A stretch of 64,000 nucleotides of DNA from Sisyra terminalis (Eukaryota > Arthropoda > Insecta > Neuroptera > Sisyridae): positions 42,857,701-42,921,700 of the forward strand of contig OY292275.1 of assembly GCA_958496175.1 (NCBI GenBank). Direction: 5' to 3'. Below are positions 58,593-64,000 of this stretch, piece by piece. Every line of letters starts with the position of its first letter. Position 1 is the stretch's first letter. Made by a program: the position numbers and the translations under genes. Below the pieces are notes generated by a model. That model made no database searches and was not told where the DNA came from. It worked only from the letters and a program-made list of their open reading frames with translations.

Positions 58593-59992
58593 CCTATTCT
58601 CTATAGAGTTATGTTTTGATTAAGACCGACCGAGAAATCTTAAATCTTAAATTTTGAGATGGTTCTTTCCTTTACCAAACAGTATTGTTTAATTTGAATT
58701 TGAAGGACTTTGCGAAGAATAGATATCACTGGAGGGAAGAATTCAACCACGCGGGAAACTGAATCATCAGGTAGAAAACAAAACGAAAAAAAAAACAAGT
58801 AAAAAGACAGTTGTTACTAAAAAATTTAGAAAATTCTTTAATTAGAAAAAAAAACAGTTTAACATTTTAAGAGATAATTTTTAAGTGTTTTTTGTAAAGC
58901 TATTAACTAGAGAAAAATTTATTTTTTAAGCCTACAAAAATCAAAGATTTCTTAAACAACAAATGTTGTTTTGTAAAAAGTTTTTATAAGCATTAATATG
59001 CTTTTAACATTTATTTGGTTTCATTGAGCAATTAAATTTCATCAAGTAAATCTTTATGAAGTTATTTTCAAAATATTTTAAATAATATTTCTAAAGTCTT
59101 CTCTCCAGACCTTATTTTGCATTGATTTATTAAAAAAAGAAAAATGTTCAACTCTCACATGAAAACATTTAATTTTTCATCGAACCTTTGTCGTTCTCAT
59201 GTGAAAACAGAATAGGAGAGTACAAAAACATCATCACAAATCTCGTCCAATTTTTTCCAAATCTCCAATTCAAATATTTACTCTGGTTCAAATTAAATAA
59301 ACATAAAAAAATTCCCAAATTGAATTTGTATAGAATAAAACGCTATTTGACACTTGAGTTGACACGAAAGGATTGACAAAAAATCCTACAAACGCGCACC
59401 TCTACACCTTTTTGGAGATTGCACGTATATTTAAATTGAAATTTAAACAAAAAAAAAAAAAGACGCCAGGCCTTTCGATTAATATCCAAATTTTATTAAA
59501 TTCAATCGTACATGAAAAACTTAATCCCATTATTGATCGGTTTTCTATAGTTTGATTTTAAAATTCTAGCAATTTTCTCGACAAAACTAAATATCAAAAA
59601 AAAATCCTCTTTCACGAAAAGTTCCCATGGTCTTCCGTTTGAAATTCTGGACATTGTCCAACTGCTATTTTACTTTCATTAAATGCACTTGCGACAGTGT
59701 TTGAATACTAAATTTGATTAAAGCGTAATCTTTTTTAAAGTAGAAATGATAGATTTTCATTACTTACATAAGGTTTTTTATTCATCAATTGAAATACTAC
59801 GAACCTAATTGAATACTAATAAGATTATTTATTAGCCTTTCATGAATATTTTACCCATTTTTTTTTAAATTTTTTTTTTGAACTTTTATAGAAAAATAAA
59901 CGAAATAATCTTAGTCCTTCCTTACGTGTCCCCTTACCGTCTAGGTACTTTTTTTGTTATGAATGTTTCAATACCTGCTGGAGGAGTGAAAG
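58593..59992. other. Non-genic (intronic) stretch
   Basis: GAAGAATTCAACCACGCGGG at about 58,737 is shared with 45,992. TCTCACATGAAAAC/TCTCATGTGAAAAC pairs occur at about 59,153-59,207. No gene or defined repeat otherwise. Confidence 0.4.
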
Positions 59993-59994
59993 TA

Positions 59995-61170
59995 TGGGGC
60001 TGGCCAAATGAGGCACAGGAAAGTAAATGCAAATAAATACTATAAATTTGTAGTTTTGAATCAAATTGAGTAGTTTATTTCGAAGGTTTATCCCATTTTT
60101 GTACTAAAATGATATCACTCAAATGTTCACCGAAGGTAGTTTTACAAACGTCGATTCCATGGTCAATTGATCACATCTTCTAATAGAGGCGTTCTAATGG
60201 CATTTATCTGATCAATGATGTTGTTTTTTATGTTTTAAATAGTGATAGCCTATCAACGTTAACTTTGTTCATCAAAAATATCTATAAAATAAGTCCTCTA
60301 CGCAAAATTAAACAATTTTCAGACCAAACTTACAATTCATCGACTGTGGCAAGTTCCACCATCTTGTTGAAAACATACATGACCCAATTTCATGAATTAA
60401 GGGAATATAAAATTGGTTAACATTGCATAATACCGTGAAGAATTGATGGCAATCGCGTTTTAAACGTCGTTTAAAGAAATAAAGTCCAATGATGCTTTTG
60501 ACCACAAAATTTTACCAAATAGTTACTTTTTGAGTATCCATTCGTCTGCATAAATGCAGCAAATTTTCTTGTTCGCTGTCCTATTTAATATGAAGTGCGC
60601 CTCATCATTGAAGATGATTTTGATGAAATTTTGGCATTAATTCCATATTGCTCTAATAGCTTTTCGGCAAAAACACGCCAGAAATGATAGATGGTTTGAA
60701 TTCTTATGCAAATTGGATCCAACATTTATTTAAATTCAAGTTCTTGTCCATTATTTGCAATAAACTGGTCCTTGAAATGCTTTATTCAAGTAATCGATGA
60801 TTTTTTTGGAACATAGTTCACACTTTGCTTCACAACAGCGATGTTATCCAAATTGTGAACAATTTTGGTCTGTCAGACCTATGTGCAACTTTAACGGAAT
60901 TTGTAGCCTTGAATTTACACAACAAAAGACTAAAAGCTGTTTCATTGAGCAAAATAAACACGAATCTCGCAAAACGTATTTTTAATTTTTCTCCATTCTT
61001 ATAGTGTTCTTTAATAACTTTAATGCGGTTTTTAGTCGGATACCACTCCATAGCGATTAGTGGCAAACATTCAATTAACAAAATGACATATATGATAGAT
61101 GGCAGGCAACAAATATGGAGTCCCTATTAAATTGACCTTTAATTACCTGCGCTTTATTTGACCAATTTTT
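59995..61170 (-). mobile_element. Tc1/mariner-superfamily element, full length but decayed (~1,176 bp)
   Basis: The inner part of the left TIR, CTGGCCAAATGAGGCACAGG (60,000-60,019), is mirrored at 61,146-61,165 (15 of 20; four of the five differences are consistent with transition decay). TA dinucleotides flank both ends (59,993-59,994 and 61,171-61,172), the target site of this superfamily. A minus-strand transposase remnant fills the interior. Size, TIR and TA agree with a once-complete IS630-Tc1-mariner element. Confidence 0.82.
60060..61051 (-). pseudogene. Tc1/mariner-type DDE/D transposase, inactivated
   Basis: The likely start at 61,051 reads MEWYPTKNRIKVIKEHYKNG, the N-terminal helix-turn-helix region, followed by RSDRPK, a basic linker block. 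The first catalytic motif, IIFNDEAHFILN, lies near 60,605-60,640. The second, CFQQDGGTCHSR, lies near 60,338-60,375, preceded by RYYAMLTNFIFP. A C-terminal stretch INAIRTPLLEDVIN follows near 60,170-60,205. The FxDEAHF and FQQDGATCHT motifs define a transposase group widespread in arthropods. Both catalytic aspartates are still readable, but stops and frame changes (after IFP and after CHSR, among others) break the gene. Confidence 0.9.
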
Positions 61171-62679
61171 TATGTCAACCTTCTTGCAGTTAAAGAAAGG
61201 CGGTATCAACCCCCCCCACCAAAAAAAATATGCTAAAAACGATAAATGTTTTTCTTACAAAACTAGGGCAAATAAATTATTCAATTCTGGGTATTGTTGA
61301 TTTTTTCTTTGAACTACAATGATACTGCCTGCAGGGCATAAAGTACGGTAAAGTAAACTGAACGCAGTTTTAATCCATCTTTGTGTTAGTTTCATTGTTT
61401 TCTCCTATAATATATAATAGTTACGTCTTTGGAATTCCGACAGGGGTTTAATGTTACAATATGGTCGCGTAGACTCTATTGGTCTTACAAGGGGCAGTCC
61501 ATTGGATTATGTTCTGAGAAATAGTGTCGCTTATCAAATAATATTACATGATATGTTAATTCCCGGAGGCATTTCAGGATCAGAATCGAGCTTTTCAATT
61601 AGCATGACTGTCGTCGGCGAATTGAAAACGACACTTCAATTACTGGCTAAGTGAAAGAAAATTTACAAATTTCAATCGAAATTGGGGAAATAAGTTAATC
61701 TCAAGGAAAAAAAGATGTAGAGATAATTGAAGTGAACAATAAAGAAATACTACTCGTAATATTTAAGGATAATTGGCGGTAATTGTTATTGACAACTGAA
61801 ATTTGGAAAATAAACGTAATTTTTTTATAATATCAATAACTTTTAATTTAAATTTCAAATTTTAAGAAATAAGTACAGTAAAAATTAAAGTTATACATTT
61901 TTTTCCAATAAATATTTTCTAAGTGTATAACTTTCTGCATCAGTTTACAATATGATCGGTATGCAAATATAGATATATATTGCATCGTATAGTATATCAG
62001 GATTATTTCATTTCAAAAGGAAAATCAAACGAATATTATATTCCTTATTCTGGATATTACGATTCTGCTACAATTGTATCCTTTCTATTTCTGCTTTTTA
62101 TAATAAATAGCATTCAGAAATAGTTAGCATTACAATTGAAGAGATGAACTCCATGAATTTATTATTCTCAATAACTTTTCCTCATTTTTTACATATTTAT
62201 TATTTTTTAACAGAAAGCAGAACTAGAAGTGGTTTGTATTTTATTGCTTTTATTTTAAAATGAATTTATTTCCAGATAAACAAAATTATTCAAACTTTAC
62301 CATTAATTTAGTTTTGCTTTAAATTATAAAGAATCTGACCAATTGAAATGAAAACTGTTATAGCTTAATGCTAAAGAAAACCCATGCAAAGTTGGTTGAA
62401 GGTTAACTTCTGGAAAGCAATGGGAAACCCTTTTTGTAGAAGGTTTGATTTCTACGAAAATATGTTTGTGGATTGTTTTTTTAGTTTGTCGCTGACTAGC
62501 CATAAAATCAAAAACATTTTTCTATTTCTTGAAATTGATATAAAAACCTCTTATGTATTAAATTTGTAATATATACTCATACCAAATTCATCGTATGAAT
62601 GCAAAAATAATAGTTTAGCCAATAAAATGTCTATTTAAGTTGTACAAGTAATTAAGTCCTGTTAATGAAAAAGTAATTT
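61171..62679. other. Non-genic (intronic) stretch with one unusual frame
   Basis: A C-run lies at about 61,210. From 61,421 to 61,654 (+) an open frame has higher G+C than its surroundings and protein-like composition (see findings). I do not recognise it and no splice donor follows. The remainder is AT-rich and featureless. Confidence 0.4.
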
Positions 62680-62855
62680 TTATTGCTATTTATCGTCGCT
62701 TTATAACTAACGTGGTATTTAGTGACTATAGGGTTAATAAAAGTCTATATGTCAGAAAAAGATCAAAAATTTGCTCGATACGAAATTCGAACCAACACCT
62801 ACCAGTTTACCAGTGAAGCGACAACCTAGACTACTCGGCCATCAATAGGCTTGCA
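62680..62855 (-). mobile_element. SINE copy, near full length (minus strand)
   Basis: On the minus strand: GCCTATTGATGGCCGAGTAG (A box, complement of 62,829-62,841), TCGCTTCACTGGTAAACTGG, TAGGTGTTGGTTCGAATTTC (B box, complement of 62,785-62,795), GTATCGAGCAAATTTTTGAT, TTAACCCTATAGTCACTAAA and TTATAAAGCGACGATAAATA with AGCAATAAAAATTAC as tail. All blocks of the family are present in order. Confidence 0.85.
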
Positions 62856-64000
62856 AAAATATTGTAAATGTAAAATTGGCTAAACTATTGAAATCATTCT
62901 AAACTTTACTGGTAACTTATACAGTTTTCTATTATTCTTAATTATTGAAATTTTAAAGAAAACATTTACTCTGAGACAAAGCATATTTTACCTGCAATGT
63001 TTTTATTATTTGAGAACCCCTACTTTTAGTGCATTTATATAAAATTCCGTATGTTTGGTGCAATAATGATTTTCAAAACCGAGAAGTAATTCTGGCGAAA
63101 AGTTTATTTTTCTACCGTCTTTCCTATATAATACTAAAACCGTCAAAAGGGCCCATCCAAATGGTCCACAGACAACCATTTCGGAACTATACCAATAAAA
63201 CGGTTGAGAAAATGAACTTTTCTGCAAGGATGTTTTATTTCGGGGCTGACAACAGGCTAATTTTTTAAGATATACATTTTTCCATTAGGCATATGATTTG
63301 CAAGTTTTCATTCGATTTTGGTTACTTTTTTGATCGGTACCTACTCTATTGTGGAAGATTAGAAAGGTTCGGGGTATCAAATTTTTAAATTTAAATTAAG
63401 TTTTTATTGAAATTGTTGCGAAACGTGGGCATAAATCAATGATGGGTAGCTGCCGTCTAATCCGGCCCATTACGATGTCAAAGTTGACCCGTTGGCGGAA
63501 ATGCATTTTGATAACCCTTAATTTACATCTCTTGTTCCAGAGTTGTTATTGATTTTTACGAAAAATTTATGAGTAGTGTATGTAGTAGGATAACAACAAA
63601 AAAACAATGAGCATAAGCGTGTGGGGTATCGTTAGATAGGCCTTGAAATACTTGAAAATTATAAAGAAATTTCAGATTAATTTATTTATTTAAATGGACT
63701 TAATTATTTTTTAAGTATCAAATTAATAGTTGGAAAAAATGTTTCTTGTCTTTTGTGAGGTATATGATATACTTCCCCTGGTAACACGAGGGGTAAATCA
63801 TTCAATCTGTTCTGGTCCGCATCGTCATATGAAAATTAAAAATTGGCTCGATGATGAAAGAATTTGGCTACTCCTGCCATAAACTATCACTATAAACTTA
63901 TTCATATTCTCAATATTTAAGTCCTTCTGGAGGGTAAATGCCACCTGATAGTTATATTAAAACGTCTCACAATTTTTGTCCTTAAATCATTGAAAATCAT
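62856..64000. other. Non-genic stretch to window end
   Basis: Two overlapping opposing frames at 63.0-63.27 kb are mutually inconsistent as genes and have no motif. 63.42-63.53 kb is locally G+C-richer (GTAGCTGCCGTCTAATCCGG) without a recognisable function. Confidence 0.45.

Noticed and set aside
63006..63268. Opposed small genes at 63.0-63.3 kb
   Set aside because: Both strands are open over the same bases with no motif, start context or splice signals; chance is sufficient.

Overview
This window looks like nuclear DNA from an insect or close arthropod relative. It is very A+T-rich (roughly 70% by eye), has no bacterial-style gene packing and no long open reading frames, and is littered with decayed eukaryotic mobile elements: hAT, Tc1/mariner, a tRNA-derived SINE, and retroelement 3'-end-like repeats. 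There are no CRISPR arrays, rRNA genes or intact tRNA genes. Nearly all short open frames are chance frames; the exceptions are pieces of transposase.

Only one piece of host protein-coding gene is supportable. At about 22.48-22.81 kb there is a CpG-dense, promoter-like block containing an E-box and a TATCGATA (DRE) motif. A probable 5' UTR follows, then an ATG at 23,127 that opens a 14-codon signal-peptide-like segment (MDLRARIYLLYFLQ). This ends at 23,169 in a strong GTAAGT splice donor, phase 1. I read it as the first coding exon of a secreted or membrane protein on the + strand. No convincing second exon was found, so the remaining ~41 kb is probably first intron that has collected transposons.

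A second regulatory landmark lies on the minus strand at 9.97-10.39 kb. Three heat-shock-element-like motifs, two CCAAT boxes and two GAGA tracts sit upstream of a TATATAA box, followed by an A-rich leader with AAGTGATT-type repeats. This is the architecture of an insect hsp70-type promoter, but I see no chaperone reading frame downstream.

Left part (1-22.4 kb): copies of a ~190-bp SINE (0.8, 6.3 and 6.8 kb, plus a head-only piece at 5.4 kb), a candidate terminal-inverted-repeat element with a transposase-like remnant (2.5-4.1 kb), a complete 1,008-bp hAT insertion with a perfect 8-bp target duplication (13.3 kb), a 353-bp tandem duplication (16.6 kb), a CATCGATG-rich duplicated segment (17.7 kb) and a ~950-bp element ending in GGGGCATTCCATG (20.6 kb).

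Right part (23.2-64 kb, putative intron): hAT-like short elements (24.5, 36.4, 54.8 kb), a composite inverted/direct repeat structure (26.8-28.3 kb), a ~0.5-kb tandem duplication (28.4-29.5 kb), a novel dispersed repeat family (40.8, 43.1, 48.6, 55.3 and 55.7 kb), two more SINEs plus one remnant, a mariner 3' fragment (58.1 kb) and a full-length decayed Tc1/mariner-superfamily element with TIRs and TA target sites (60.0-61.2 kb). The stretches between hold no recognisable gene.
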